A stretch of 64,000 nucleotides of DNA, from the NCBI RefSeq assembly GCF_002078875.1, contig NC_034410.1:80241794-80305793 (forward strand), read 5' to 3'. The translations under genes were made by a program, and so were the position numbers. The notes beneath the pieces are model-generated. The model was not told the origin of the DNA and did no database searches. It worked only from the letters and a program-made list of their open reading frames with translations. Position 1 is the stretch's first letter. Each line of letters starts with the position of its first letter. The DNA comes from Numida meleagris (taxonomy: Eukaryota > Chordata > Aves > Galliformes > Numididae). Of the stretch, positions 24,922 to 38,424 are shown piece after piece.

Positions 24922-24950
24922 TTTTCACATATGTAAAATATATGTGAAAA
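24922..24950. repeat. Perfect 11-bp inverted repeat (hairpin)
   Basis: TTTTCACATAT (24922-24932) and its exact reverse complement (24940-24950) are separated by a 7-base loop. It is too short and AT-rich for a confident microRNA precursor, and may be a chance or repeat-derived palindrome. Confidence 0.8.
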
Positions 24951-27900
24951 TATATTTACCGGTCAGGGTTGACACTGACATGCCTAATTAATTATTATCC
25001 CTTTGTTAAGCATAATGAACAAAATAATTCAATTAAAATAAAATGAGTGCAGGGGAAGGAGAGTTAAAACATGTTTACTTAACTGAAAAATCCCAAATCT
25101 GATGAGGGATTGGAGGAGATTACCCTTCCTTACCCTCATAAGTAAGAACAGACATTTATATAAACTAGACATTAAAAAAATTCCTCATACAACAAGTTTG
25201 CACAAACAGGAAAGTAATGTATTGATCTCAAAAATCCAAAACAACATCAATTCTTTGACCTTGCAGGTTGATTTATAATGCTACTTTTTGAATTTATACT
25301 TTCTTCCTATACGCAGAAAGTAATTTACCAACAAACCTCAAGGTCTGGATTTCTTTCCTATGGCAGCTCCTGTGATGGGTAGAAGGCCATGCAAACTCCA
25401 ATTTCACCACAGAATCAGCTAGAGAGCAATCAGAGACTACCCAGTTACTAGCTCCACAGTTCAAAGAGAAGAAATCTTGCGTAATATACACATAATTAAT
25501 GCTCATACAAAAAAAAATGTCTCACAAAACTTTATTCATCCTTTCCAAAATCACTTTCCAATCCTCATTGTAGTTCTGGCACATGTAATTCTGCATTCCA
25601 ACTGTAAAGAATATTGCATAAAATGTTTCACTGAGTTGAAAATCAGGTTTTAATGCAACAGTCCTTATAACTCCTGTTAGCAGCAGTTTGCTGTGTTAAG
25701 ACTAGGATGAGGCTAGTTTCAAACTGTACTTTATATGTCCCATTTCACTTGTTCATGTCAAAACCATAGTTCTTAAAAATAAGAGAATTTGCTGTTAAGA
25801 TTGATTTTTTCCCCCTATTTGACTTGTTATGTATTTATATAATGCTATTCATCATCATTTTCATTTTGACTTTCCAACCTATGTGGCTAGGTTCATCAGC
25901 TCTCATGTCACTGTGAGAGTAGATCAATCATTTAAGCCAATTTTGTCTGTCATACAAATTGTTGACAAAGATTAATTGCCTTAAATTGGAATAATATTGG
26001 CAAGTTCTGCCAGAAGTCACATCTCTCCTTTGCTTCCCACCTTCGGTATATCGTGTGGTTTGTGGTAATAAATTATGTGTGCATTTTTATTCTGAGTGGA
26101 GAAACAATTTTCATGTTCTTCTTGTATAGAAGAACAGCTGCAAACCCCTATTATGAGTCAAAACCCACTATCTAAGATGATGTTCTCTCTTCTGTTAAAA
26201 CCTACAGAACATATTATATTATGAGTCAGAAAAAAAAATTACTGTGTCTTATCATAACATTCCAGAAAGAATGAATTTTCTATTCCTTTCTGTTGGAAAA
26301 CCCAGCTTGAAACAGCTTCCGGCCTACATAATTTATATTTATGATTCTTATTATGATAAGAAGAAATCTCATAAGTAAATACACTAATTTTTTAGGTAGC
26401 AAAAAGTTTATTTCTAAGCAGATAAATTTTTGCTTAAAGCTTGTATCTGTTTTCTTTTTCCCTGGTGACCTAGCTGGAAAGACACTGGAGCAGAGGTCTG
26501 CAAAGTATAGCTGTCACATAATACAGTATCAGAGGAAAACACTTCTGGTAAGTACCTACTTATCCAACTTCTTAAAAATCCAAATACTCAACCTGAATTA
26601 TTTAATGACATCTTCAGACAGAAATGGGAACTGTATACATTCTTGCAAAGATCCAGCTGGATGACTGTACCACACTGGTCTCTGCCTTTAGTAGTCTGGT
26701 AGGAGGGAGAAATAGAGTTGTCCAGAGACAGTTATACCTTGCATTCAAAATTAGCACTCTTTCTTCATATATTTCTTTTGTGAAAGAAATGTGACTTTTA
26801 AGCAGACTATGAACAGCTTCTTTGAAGAAAATGTGTATGTTGTTTTATTAGAAACAAAATGAACAAGACATCGTCCTTAGCTTGTAATACTTGATGTCAT
26901 AGAGAAGTCTAGAGCCAGACTAGGAAAAGACTACAATTTCAGCAAAACAGTGGATGAGATCAAGAGTACTTGAATCCTGTAGAATCCTGTAGAATAATGT
27001 CTTTATAAATTAGGTGCACTGAGATAAATATTATGACGCAATAGGGTAGTTTAACATGAAGAGTCTTCCTTTTTGCACTTGCCTTCAACTCAGATGAGAG
27101 TATTTTCACTTTGTTTAGAGGATTCACAATCTATCAAGCCTGATGAATGTCTCCCTGTCTACAGTAGAGAGACAGGTGGTATTTGTTTAAAGTGTGGCAT
27201 AGTTCCAATGTATGCCTATTGCAAAAGCTGCTGAACTCTGACAGGAAGGAATGTGAAACTTAATTAACTATGGGCATCTCTTCCCAATATTTACTCCTTC
27301 TGTGTTGAGTTTGCTTTAATTCATACATCTGAGTGAAAATGAGAAATTATGGTAATTTTTTATATCTGAAAATTTCAGAAGAATTTTCAGCATAAGCTCA
27401 GAATTTCTCTCTGCAACTTTATTCATATAAAAACTCACACTATGACAGTCAGAAAAATAAACTGAGATGAAAAATATGTTCATTTCTCTAAAATAATTCC
27501 AATGATATTGATAGAATCCTATGATTTATTTTATTTCAGCAGTAACCACTGAGAAATTTTGACTGCATGTAAGTATGAATTACTCAGGCTGGTATTAAAT
27601 ACCTCAAGCTTTTGCAAAATCACAGTGTGAATACAGTATGAAACATTCATACTGAAATGTAATACATATGTTCGATTTCAAGCTTATTTGCTCTAATTCT
27701 GATACGTGCAGTAATGATCTTCTGAAGAGGAAAATATGATTACTTTTAAATGGTAAGAAGTCAATGCAGCATTTTGTTGAAAAGAAGGCCTCCTGTTCTC
27801 AAACTGCACTTTTCCTTGAAATTCTTTCTTTCTTCACATTATGAACGATCATCAGACAATATGAAAAATAAACAGTACACATTATGTTTCCCTACAATCT

Positions 27901-28366
27901 TGTATAAAGTTTTCTTTAGCAGGAAGGCACTTTTAAACTGTTTGAATAGCTGTACAGTCCACAGTTTAATGCCTTTTTAGGATTTTAAATTGATAAGTGT
28001 ATGTGGCAAAATTCTTCTGGAGTAGTGATAATAAACTTTAGATGTCTACGAGTGAAATGTTTAAGTCTTAGCTAATCATGGAAGTGACATCGTACATTAA
28101 AAACATAAACAACAAAACAACAGTGCAAAGGTTGATTTCTAATGTCTACCCAGGGAGTTTGTTTGTATTTTAATTAGAGAACACTAGAACAAGAAAAAGT
28201 CTTTTTCATCATTCCTATACAGTTTTTCAAAGTAGCTAATTAAGAATAAATTAGGCCCGAATAAAATGTTATTTAAAACAAAGTAAGTTTGATAAACAAA
28301 TATACCCTTTAATTTTATATTTGGTGTTCTATATTAAAAAGTTCTGAACAAATAAGAATGAGAATG

Positions 28367-28460
28367 ATTTATGTTTTATATTTATGAGAATATATTTATG
28401 TTTTTTTATGTTTTATACTTATGAGGATATATTTATGTTTTATATTTATGAGAATGATTT
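28367..28460. repeat. AT-rich minisatellite, about three units
   Basis: The motif 'ATTTATGTTTTATA' followed by 'TTTATGAGAAT' recurs about three times, at roughly 28-36 bp spacing, with small insertions and one A-to-G change. Confidence 0.85.
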
Positions 28461-30303
28461 AGTTTATGGCTATTTTACTTACATCAGAAAAGCTGGATTT
28501 TGATCCTTAGCAAGAGATGCATGTGGCAGCTAAACAAATTTTTTTTCTAAACTTATCAATTCAAAAAATATGAAGGCAGCTGAAAACAGCAGAATCATTC
28601 TGTAGTAACTAGCAGAAGACTCAGCTGGTGTGGGCTTTGCTTTTAGTGATTATCAGCAACTACAAAGAATACAATTTGAGCTTTATAAACTATAAAAGGG
28701 AAATGTGCATTCATAGATCTATTTGTAACACTTACATACAAGCACATGAACACACACATGCAATGTTCAATCAAAGAGGCCAAATGAGGGGTGTTCGAGT
28801 GTTTTGCTCATGTTCCTGCGCTAGATAAGAATGCTATGGCACAATATTCTGTAGAAAACACTACATTTAATTGATTGGTTCTCCTCTCATATATGTGAAA
28901 TTTATGTGTTTTGTCAGCTGTATAAAATGCTCAGATATTGTATTAAAACAGGCTGCTATTATGAATAATGCTATAGAAAGAATCCTTCATTTTTTAAAAG
29001 TTCTCTTTACAAATAGCAATTGCTTGTATTTATTATAATGAACTACAAATTACATTTATTCATACTAGTGATAAACAGATTTTCGATTAATGAAGTACAG
29101 TAACACTGACTATGGAAGATACTGATATACACTTTTTAAGTTCAAGGAGTTCACAGGATTTCTCAAACCAACCTCCTATAGGGTAATTCATGTAGTTTTA
29201 CCTTTTAATACTGTATTTCATGACTATCGAGAAACCTTTCCTATTCATAACTTCTGATGGTTATTTATCAAACAAAAGTGTTTTCAGCAATCTTCTGAGA
29301 TTTACAGGAAGGCACATCTTTTTAACTACAGTGTAAAGGTTTTGTTCTGTAAACTTCCATTTGCATTCTAGTCTGTTTTTTTTTGTTGTTGTTTGTTTGC
29401 TATTATTTCTGCCACCAGTTATTATTTTGTAGGAAAACTAGTTAGTAGTCTTACAGAATTAATTGTTCTCTTAGATTGAGGAAATATGTATTTTTTTCTT
29501 GGTGTATTTGTGTATGTGTGTACATGTGCATGTGTATGCATATTCATGTCAGAATTTGCATAGCTTCGAATTCTAATTTACTTTTATGGTTTTTCTAATG
29601 GCAAACTAGACAAGTGGTTTTGTAATAATGAATATTTTTTTCTTATTTATTGTGTTTATGGGTGATCTGGTAGTGGCTTTCTGGTAAGTTACCTGACATC
29701 TTTTATTAGAAATGGTTCTGAGGTATCTTTTGAGAAATTGTATCTGAAATGTTTGCCGTCAGCTCTGAAATTAAATGTGGGAAAAGGCCAGATGTTTTTT
29801 GTTTTCCTTTGCCACTCCGTTCAGGTGCAGTTGTGATATAATCAACATGTGGTAACTGAACAATTTAATACCTGAACATGAATATCCTAATCTAAGGGCT
29901 GGGCTCATGCCGGTGCCTTGGCAACAGTGACAATGGCAAAGGTTGATCTAGAAATATATCCATAGCTCAGGAAGGGACATACAAAAATGGAAAATTGTGA
30001 AGATCTGATGGGCCTTTCATTTCTTATTCACACCCTTAAACATGGCCTGGAGGAAAGTGTCGGGCCTACATAAAAGGAGGGAAAGAAAAGTGGAAAACAG
30101 TTCACTTTATGCTTTCCGGACCTAAGTCCAGTGGTAGTGCCTTTTCTCCATCCCATACTTCACATCCACCATACACACACTATCATACTCACTTCCATAC
30201 AAGATGTTCTAGCTGATAGCTGACATAATCGGTTCTGTAATTTAAGAGGTAAAAAGGATGATGTTCATGCATTTGATAATGTTCAGTCAGGAACTATTAT
30301 CTC

Positions 30304-30440
30304 TGAGCATAGAATAATTGAGGCTGGAAGGGGCCTCTGGCTCAAACCTCTGCTTAGGGCAGATCTAAATTCAAAGTCAGATTAGATTGTTCATAGGGTT
30401 GTCGATGTCAAGGTCCAAATATCTCTAAAAATGAAGAACT
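30304..30440 (-). mobile_element. Old CR1 LINE 3' fragment
   Basis: The plus strand reads as the reverse complement of a CR1 3' end: 'AGAATAATTGAGGCTGGAAG', 'GGCCTCTGG', 'CAGATTAGATTGTTCATAGGG', then 'AAATATCTCTAAAAATGAAG', the degraded form of the CR1 stretch near the end of ORF2. No tail repeats remain. The right limit is vague. Confidence 0.65.
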
Positions 30441-32459
30441 AATTTAGGTTTATTTATTTTGCACAACTCCCCTTAATGAAGACCCTTAATTCAAGTCATT
30501 TGAAGTCATAATAAAATTCAAGTCATCAGAGGTGAAACTGGAAGGGATAATAATTAAATAGAAAAGTCAAGAAGCCAAAATAACAAATTGACATATTTAG
30601 AATTTTCTGCAAAACTGTAATTCTCTCTCCCTGGGTATCATGATACAGCTGTTAACAAATAACCTTTTTACAGCTCCCACTTTCACTCATTCTCCTAAGT
30701 TCATTCAATATATAATATGGGAACACAAAGAAGCAAAAATAATTTTAAATTAATATATTTTGTTTGGTATTTTCTCACTGTCAAGAAACAAGTAATAACT
30801 TCTGTGCTGCAAGGAAATTTATTCTGTTATAATAGCTGTGCTTAAGCAGTAATTACATATGGAAACATTATTCATTGTTCATTCTACAAAAATGTGTGTG
30901 AATTTTAATGAATTCAAAATCTACCTATTTTTTGTATTTTTTTTCTCATTATTTCTTCTACATACATTCTTGATATATCTACATATACATATTCATATAA
31001 TGTGTGTATATAACTTAAGCAAATATAATTTTTTTACAGAACTGAAGGAAAATAAAAGCAAAATAATACTGATATTAAGAACACTGTTTTACTTGCACCA
31101 TGCAAAAAAAAAAAAATCATCTTCTACTTAAAGGAAGAGAAAACATTTAGTCAAATATCAGGAGGTCTAATGTATAACCAGAAATAGTTGCTTTCTTCTA
31201 TTTGCCTCTCCATTTTGACTCAGATACTCACTGGAGCTATTTTAAACCAGATCTTTAATTCCAAGAATAATATCCCCATTTTTATTATCAATAAAGCATT
31301 TTTAAAGCATCTTTTTTTTTTCTTCTTGCCTCTTGTAATTGCTGACCAATAAAGTTTGTTATGACTTTTCTCCTCTTACCCTACAGACCTCTTAATGATT
31401 ATGCTTTACTGGAGTTCTCTTTTGTCCAGCTGCTTCATTTCTGAGTCTCTGCATTTGTTTTTACTCTGTGCTGAGAACTGCCTTAATTATTACTGGTTAT
31501 GTGGACTTGTATCGAAGTGTCAGTACCTAAAAATAATTCCTCTTTCTTGAAAATAAAAAATGAATTTCAATGTATCTCCTTCCCAGCTGGCAATTACAGT
31601 AGCAACACCTTCTAACTATCTCTAAATTTTATAATCTGTGATATGTTTAATAGTTACAAAATAAAAACAAATAAATCCTACTAACCATGTGTTCAGAAAA
31701 CAACTGCAGATTTATTAACACGAGCAACTTGTGTAGGTGATAGATCCATTTGGGAAGGTGTCAAATGTTCATAAAATGCATTAAGAACTGTAAAATCAGC
31801 TGTCAAAATCTAATAAAAATATTGTCATCTTCGCAAATATCAGAAAGATACATAGCATATGACTTGTACCAGTGCTAATTAATCTATCCTGTGCTCTAAA
31901 TTGTTATCTTCAGCACAGTTTGAGTTATTAGAAACTCTCCTAAATTATGAGAAAATAACTGAAATTAAATTAGCTAACTTAGTTCCTTTTATGCTTACAA
32001 ATTATACATAATGAATTACCTTTTTAATTTATTTCTTCCTACTGACCACATGCCATTGCTGCCCATTAGATACTAGCACACATTTTTCTTTCTCAGCAGT
32101 GTCCTTTGTTTCTGTTCAACAGGATCATGTTAATTATTTGTGACTCACTCATTGCACTGTGGAACCTACATATTGATGTCAGTAATCTTCAAATGGAGAC
32201 GTCCATTTTTTGTGGAGAAAATAATTCTAGAGATACTGTTGAGGCTTGTCTTACTGATAGCATGCTGGGAAGACTTGGCAAGGAGCAGGGTGCTGATTTA
32301 CCATGTGCATAACCTGGTTTCTCTTCTATTCCTTTTCCCATACATTCACTGAAGGCTGTTCTCTGTGCCCCATGGTGTTGGCAATACTCTTGGGCTACTC
32401 CCGCATCTCCAAAGTAGCCAGATCTATCAAGCAAGGAGAATTTCAAGACATTGCCAATC

Positions 32460-32479
32460 TTTTTTTTTTTTTTTTTTTT
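32460..32479 (-). repeat. Poly-T run (20 bases)
   Basis: An uninterrupted T tract at the right edge of a somewhat GC-richer block (32190-32459). It would be a poly(A) tail for something on the minus strand to its right, but no such sequence is recognisable. Confidence 0.9.
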
Positions 32480-34764
32480 GATCAAGCAGACCATGTTGTT
32501 TTCTTTTGGAACCACAAATCATAAGAACACTATTTCCATATAATTCAGAGATCAAAAAGTACTCAGGGATTTTCTGGCTGAGGAAGAAAATAATGTTGTA
32601 CCTTCCCTTCAGTGAATACAACATTCAGAGCTATCTTGCTTCCCAAGCAACAAAATACTTTTGCATACCTGATAACACTAGGGAATACCATTCATCTTAC
32701 ATACACACACTATTAAAAATATTCATCTTGTGACTGTTCATTCCAGTGCATCCATACCCCACAGATATGACACATCTGTCTTGCTTTAAATTTAAGATTC
32801 ACAAGAGATATTAATTAGATGTGATTCTGGAATGCTGTTTATGCAGAAGAAAATCACGTACCCTGGTTTATGTACCTCTGTACTAGTCCTTAAATAAAAG
32901 GTACCTAAATGGTACCTAGTCTGACATGGTGCCGTATTGCCACCTTATATAAGAAATAACTCAGATTCATTAATAAAATTCTAACACTGACACTAGATAC
33001 TCCCACACAATGTATATTTCAGCTGCTTCAGTTCTTACAATCTCTGTCAGCATTTCCGCTCACCATCCTTCCTAGAAGTTGTAGTTCCTAAAGGCAGTCA
33101 GCTCTTTGCGTGCTTGAATAGCACAGCACAACCCTTGAATGTCTTGTCCCAAAGAAGAGGCTTTCTTCAGGAGACTTCTGTCAGTGCTCAACATCTCAGA
33201 TCTCCTCTGAGATCTCTGCTTGTGAATATTGTTTTTCACTGCATGATTTTACATTTCAAAAAACAGCCAATATTCTGGTTTCTTTGTTATATAAGCTTGG
33301 AGACGGTTGAAACTATATCAAAATCACTTAATGCTGCCAGTTGACATTCAAGTTACCTGCTAATAGCTAAACAAATGTCTTTACTGAACTCGTTGGTACA
33401 ACCTATTTCCAAGGTTTTTTAAAAAAATGTTTTAAAATTATTATAAATATTTAAATTTAACAATTCTTGAAGAATAAAAAATAAACTTGACTGATTCCTA
33501 TTACAATGGATTTTCAGCTCTTGCTAAATTCCAATGAAGCTGAAAGTGTAGCAAGGTTTTTATTTATATTTTTTTCAGGCTGTCATTTCAGATCTTCAGT
33601 GAAAATTCTAGTACAAGAGAAAGAAGTGTTGCTTCATGTCTATTACGTAGACTAGAAATTTGTGATTATTTATAAAGGTATTTGCCTACAAAATTACATG
33701 AACAAATTAATTTCAGTTGTACAAGATATGTATATTTTTACCTTGGAAGTGTGGATAGAAGAGACTATTTTTCCTCTCATTTCTGTCATTATAGGAGTCA
33801 CCACTGTTCATGCAATTCAGTTCTGCAAGTATGCAGTAACCAAGAAGATGCTTTAAACAATTTCTCTCTATCAGCTGAATTAAATCATTTTATAGCTTTT
33901 AATCAATTAATTAGTTAATTTTATGATAGTTAATATTGTGAGTAGGTTAAAAAGCACTATAAGGAAAAATTTCACATGAATTTGTGGATAAGTAAACAAT
34001 AGAAAACAGAGGGCAGGAGTAAATTCTCCATCACTGCAATAGAAAGAAATAAAAAATTAACTTCATAAGGGAGCTGGATGAGAGACCAATTTCATTCAGC
34101 ATAGTGATAAATAGGTAGGAAAAGGAAAAGAACTATGTGGTGACAAAGGCTGCAACCTAGTTGTAAGTAATTGCAGAAGGCACTCATGAGATTGGAGCAA
34201 AATAAGAGTTAAAATACAATGCAAATAAATATAAAGAGATGTGCATAGAAAAATGATTAACTTTAGATATAAAATAATGGTTTCTTCAATTACCTTGCTG
34301 GAGTGAAGTTATCTCTCATAAACCTGTTAACAGCAAGGGTTATGATAGATATGAATGATAGTTCCACAAAATGTCAACACAGTTCTTGGTACTTGTCAGA
34401 TACATGAATGAAATGATAGAACTGGCTAGGAAAAAAAGGTAGAGAAAAGAAACCAAAAGACATAAATATACTACCAGTAAAAACTCATGACTTGTTTGCA
34501 TCTTGCAATGTTACTGCAGTGCCTGTGATCCCATTAAAAAAAAAAATGTAGAGAACTGAAAATGTTAAGTGCATGAGTGCAGTAAGGATGATCAAAGATG
34601 CACTGTCACTTTAGTGTAAAGGATGAGCATGTTGGGACACTACAGTTTGGAGCACACACATTTGATAATGACTCATAAAATTACATGTGGCATGGGGAAG
34701 CTGGAATGAGATAAGTGGTTCAAAAACTGAAGAGCTCCACATGAAGGCAGGAGAAATTACTATT

Positions 34765-34808
34765 CAAAACAAACAAACAAACAAACAAAAAAAACAAACA
34801 AAAAAAAC
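34765..34808. repeat. (AAAC)n microsatellite
   Basis: AAAC units interrupted by two A-runs. Confidence 0.92.
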
Positions 34809-36069
34809 CAGACTGAGTTTGTTCTTCATGCAAAGGCTAACTGAGCTGTAGAGCTGCCTGCTGAAGTATGTTATGGATGTTTAAGGTTATATGGACTCAA
34901 GAGGAAATCAGGAAAGTACATGGCAGGAAAAAAAAAATCCTTGCTTACAAAGTTCCTGAACTGAAAACAGTTAAATCCAGACAAGTTATTTATTTGCCAG
35001 TTGTTAAACCTGCATCCCATGGTAAACATTGTTCAAATAGGATTGTTAGTTATACGGCCTTTGGTCTGGCTCAATACAAAATACTGATGTAAGGCACGGA
35101 AAAATTTATGACTCATGCATCAGAATTAAGCGTAAGGGACAAACAGACTAGAAGTTAGCTTACACTTTCCTTTTTTTTTCCTCTAAATAATGAAGCCCAA
35201 ACCAGTAATTTTTAAGATACATATGTTTAACCACAGCAACTTTTGTTTTACAGAGGCAATGCCTTTCAGTAACACCTCAGGATTTGTCCAGGCTTACAGG
35301 ATGTCTCTGAGCAATCAGCTCTCCTCGGAAAGGATGCTGTTTTCTGCTTTGTCACATTTGGCACCTTTCCATCTGGCCCTTTTCAGCATTATGAGTCATC
35401 TCCCAGCACCCCAAATTCCCTAAATATGTTCTGGATAAGTCTTTTCTTTTTGGCTTTGATGGTTCCAAAGGAATAGGGAACATACCCTTTTCATCCACAT
35501 GCATTTTTTTTTTCCTAGTACTTTAGCTTCAATTGAAAAAGAGAACTAAGGAATGTAGCTGGACTTATAACTTGTTATTTGAGGCTAGAAACAAAGGTTA
35601 ACTGTATCACATATAGTTTTAGCTTAGTCTTAACAATTTATTACCTCTTTCTACTTAATACTTTTCACCTGCAATCTCAGTAAGAGCCATGAATTAAGAA
35701 TACAGTATTCACAGTGACCTTTTTTCTTGAAGGATTAACCTCAGTACTTGATGTGGTTGACAACTGTCTTTCCATAGGTTAAATTTCCTTGGAGCTGGGT
35801 TTTGGGGTTAAACTTGTAAATGTTTCTGAAAGCTTGCTCTAGAGCTAGCTGTCTCAGGTGTTTAACAATGATCCCTCCGTCAGGGAATGAACTACAGAAA
35901 TGCAGTTGGGAATCACTCCTGAGGCTTGGGCACTTTGCATGGTGACAGGATTTGCTGAATTCATACCTGCTGAAGGACTGCTAAAGCACTCAGGTTTTAT
36001 ATATGCATTGCTTATATATATACTCTGTTAAGTTTGTAATTCAGATGTTTTGCTACTTCTCTACAGGTA

Positions 36070-36405
36070 TTACTTAGTAGTTATAGTGAATTTGATCAAT
36101 CTTGGTGCACTTTCTACTTTAGCATCTTGAAATGGTCTCAGAGGATGAATCTGTTCCACCCAAGCAGACCTTGATGCAGCATTGAGTAGGTCTGATTTCC
36201 CATGTCCCAGGGGCTGGCCACAGTCTTTGAGTCGTTGTATTTTTACTCTTAAATCTTCTTTCAGCTCAACTTCAACATAAGTCACCATACCTGGCATACT
36301 TGCAGCTATCAGAGGCAGAATGGTCTTCTCCATCCAGAGATTTTGAAAATGAAATGGACAGGAAGTTGTATGCAGGTAACCTTCCCAACTGGCGCTCTGC
36401 CACAA
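36070..36405 (-). other. Exon-like open frame, unrecognised
   Basis: A minus-strand frame of about 110 codons lies in a slightly GC-richer patch. Its protein is mixed and hydrophilic (for example 'VTYVEVELKEDLRVKIQRL' near the middle), unlike the low-complexity frames nearby. A possible splice acceptor (CTAAC, then GTTTGTGGCAG) precedes it and a weak GT donor sits just before its stop. I do not recognise the product. Frames of similar or greater length occur elsewhere in the window by chance (up to 150 codons), so this is only a candidate exon or a pseudogene fossil. Confidence 0.15.
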
Positions 36406-36720
36406 ACGTTAGAAAAAATAAGAAGTAAATACATTCTAGTTATGATGAAACATAAACACTGAGACAGTTTTAGTATTTTGATCTATGGCTCAAACTGAAT
36501 CATAAATCAGAGAAGTCAAGAAGGAAAATTTTAAATAGATTTTGGAACAAATTGTAGGAAGAGACATTTTACATTTGAGGGTTGTCAAGGATCTAAAACT
36601 CCATTAGTAGCATCTGTTGACATGTAATTCTGCTTTATCTGTAGATGATTATGACGTCTATATGGGTAAAATTAGAGAAAATAGAACTATTGACCATAGC
36701 CCAATACAGTATGTCTGTGG

Positions 36721-36742
36721 TTAATAATAATAATAATAATAA
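36721..36742. repeat. (AAT)n microsatellite
   Basis: Six to seven AAT units. Confidence 0.9.
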
Positions 36743-38407
36743 AATAAATTACTGTACTACCAACAGACAAAATGAATTATCAGTAATAACACAATTGTAC
36801 CTCCCCTCCCTTGGAGACTTTACGCTTCAGAAATAATGTTTATATATGAATTCTGACTACTTGGTCTTGAGCTTATTGGCACAGTAATAAAAAGGTTTTT
36901 CAAAGCTATAAATCTGTGTTAAATATATTTATTCATGAGTATTTCAAAATTGGAAAATGAGCAATTAAATACAATGACTTTTGGCAGGAAAAATTCCTAA
37001 GGATCTATTGGAATTATCATAGCATATGGTTTTATAACTTACTAGTGGTTTCTGTAACCAGTAGATCTTTGCCTCTCCCTGCCGAAATTATTGGCATAAT
37101 AGACCAGAAAGACATTGCAATCTGTCATAGAAACGTTGTCATTTTAATTGTGTTTACTTCTTGATTAGGACTCTTGTATAAGTTATATCTTCATCTGATT
37201 GGAAAGGAGCCATCATAATATATATGCCAGAGGCTTATGGAGCACTCCTTGATAGAGGAATAATAAAAAGTTCTTTAAGTTAATGTTTTATGGTCTATCA
37301 TACTTCCTCACTTCCATATTTTATCAAGTTAGATTCCTATCTCAGTTACACAGGTGAAGCTTAGGAGTAATCCCACTAAATGGGGTGGAATTATTAGGCA
37401 TTCACGTTAATGGAAGAAAATAGAATTTTATTCCTACTTTTGCATATCATTGATGATAAGGAATATAATATCTTCTGTTGCACAGTATTTTTCCATCCTG
37501 TCAGTAACTATTTAGAATGCATTAAGAATAGTTTCCTTTCAGAATAAAGAGAGGGTAACAGTAATGGGCATACTCAGTGATTCACTTTTATAGATTAAAT
37601 GACAGAGTTATTTTTCTTCATGAGACACAAAAAAACTTATAATTTACACTTCACTACATCTAAATGTAGTATTTTCCACTTTCTCCACCACATCCCAAGT
37701 AGAAGCCAAGTTTTTACAGAGATTTTTGTCTTTAATTATGAGAATTAAATTACTAGCCCAATCAGCTAAATGTAAATTAATTTCATATTTGTGTAATAGC
37801 CCCATAAGATTACCAAGTTGTCCAGTAATCACTGCTATCAGTGTTATTATGCATTTTCATTAATATTTTATACTGAATCATAGAAACCTCAAATTTCCTG
37901 AGCTTCAAGGAATCTATTCAAACTTTGAAAGGATCCCAACAGATTTAACAAGGCTCTCCAAGTCCTTGGAAACCATTTCTTAAAGGTCAGAACATGAGAT
38001 TTTGTAAGTGGCAACTATTTTTGCAAAGTTCATTTAAAAAGTCTGAATTTCTTACAGTACGTTATATCGTTCCGGAGTAGAATCATAAACAGGAAATTCC
38101 AGTGAATTTCTCTTGTGTTACCCAGTTCTTACTGCAAAACTAAACAATATAATGAAAATTATAATCATGCTATTCCTGTATTTGAGGTTGTGCTTCAGAA
38201 AAACTGAAGCATAAACTAGCAAAGTCCAGTTGTACAGCGCTGTAAGAGTGAGCTGAGAGGAAGGCTGGTGACCATGACAACAAATCTGTAATGAGACAAG
38301 AATCTAAGGTAGTGTAATTCGGCTTGATTTTTGTTATGCTAGAGGAGACAGACAAATTTACACAGGTTCAGAATCTGGCTTATATATCTTTAACTACCTT
38401 TTAATTC

Positions 38408-38424
38408 TTTTTTTTTTTTTTTTT
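38408..38424. repeat. Poly-T run
   Basis: Seventeen T bases followed by CCCACT; no associated retroposon is recognised. Confidence 0.9.

Larger units (their letters stand above)
22718..30303. other. Unique AT-rich sequence (7.6 kb)
   Basis: No gene, RNA gene or known mobile element is recognised. Points of structure are a perfect hairpin at 24922-24950, an 11-bp tandem duplication near 26979-27002, a short minisatellite at 28367-28460, an alternating purine-pyrimidine TG-rich patch at 29505-29550 and a GC-richer promoter-like block at about 29885-30230. Confidence 0.55.
30441..36069. other. Unique AT-rich sequence
   Basis: No gene or known mobile element is seen. It contains a 20-base poly-T run (32460-32479) that could mark a minus-strand poly(A) tail, though I recognise no retroposed gene beside it, and an (AAAC)n run (34765-34808). 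Confidence 0.55.

Noticed and set aside
32190..32479. Retroposed gene with a poly(A) tail
   Set aside because: The T-run would be the tail of something to its right on the minus strand, but that flank shows no recognisable gene.
37869..38020. CR1-like start (GAATCATAGAA)
   Set aside because: Only the first dozen bases resemble a CR1 3' end; what follows does not match.
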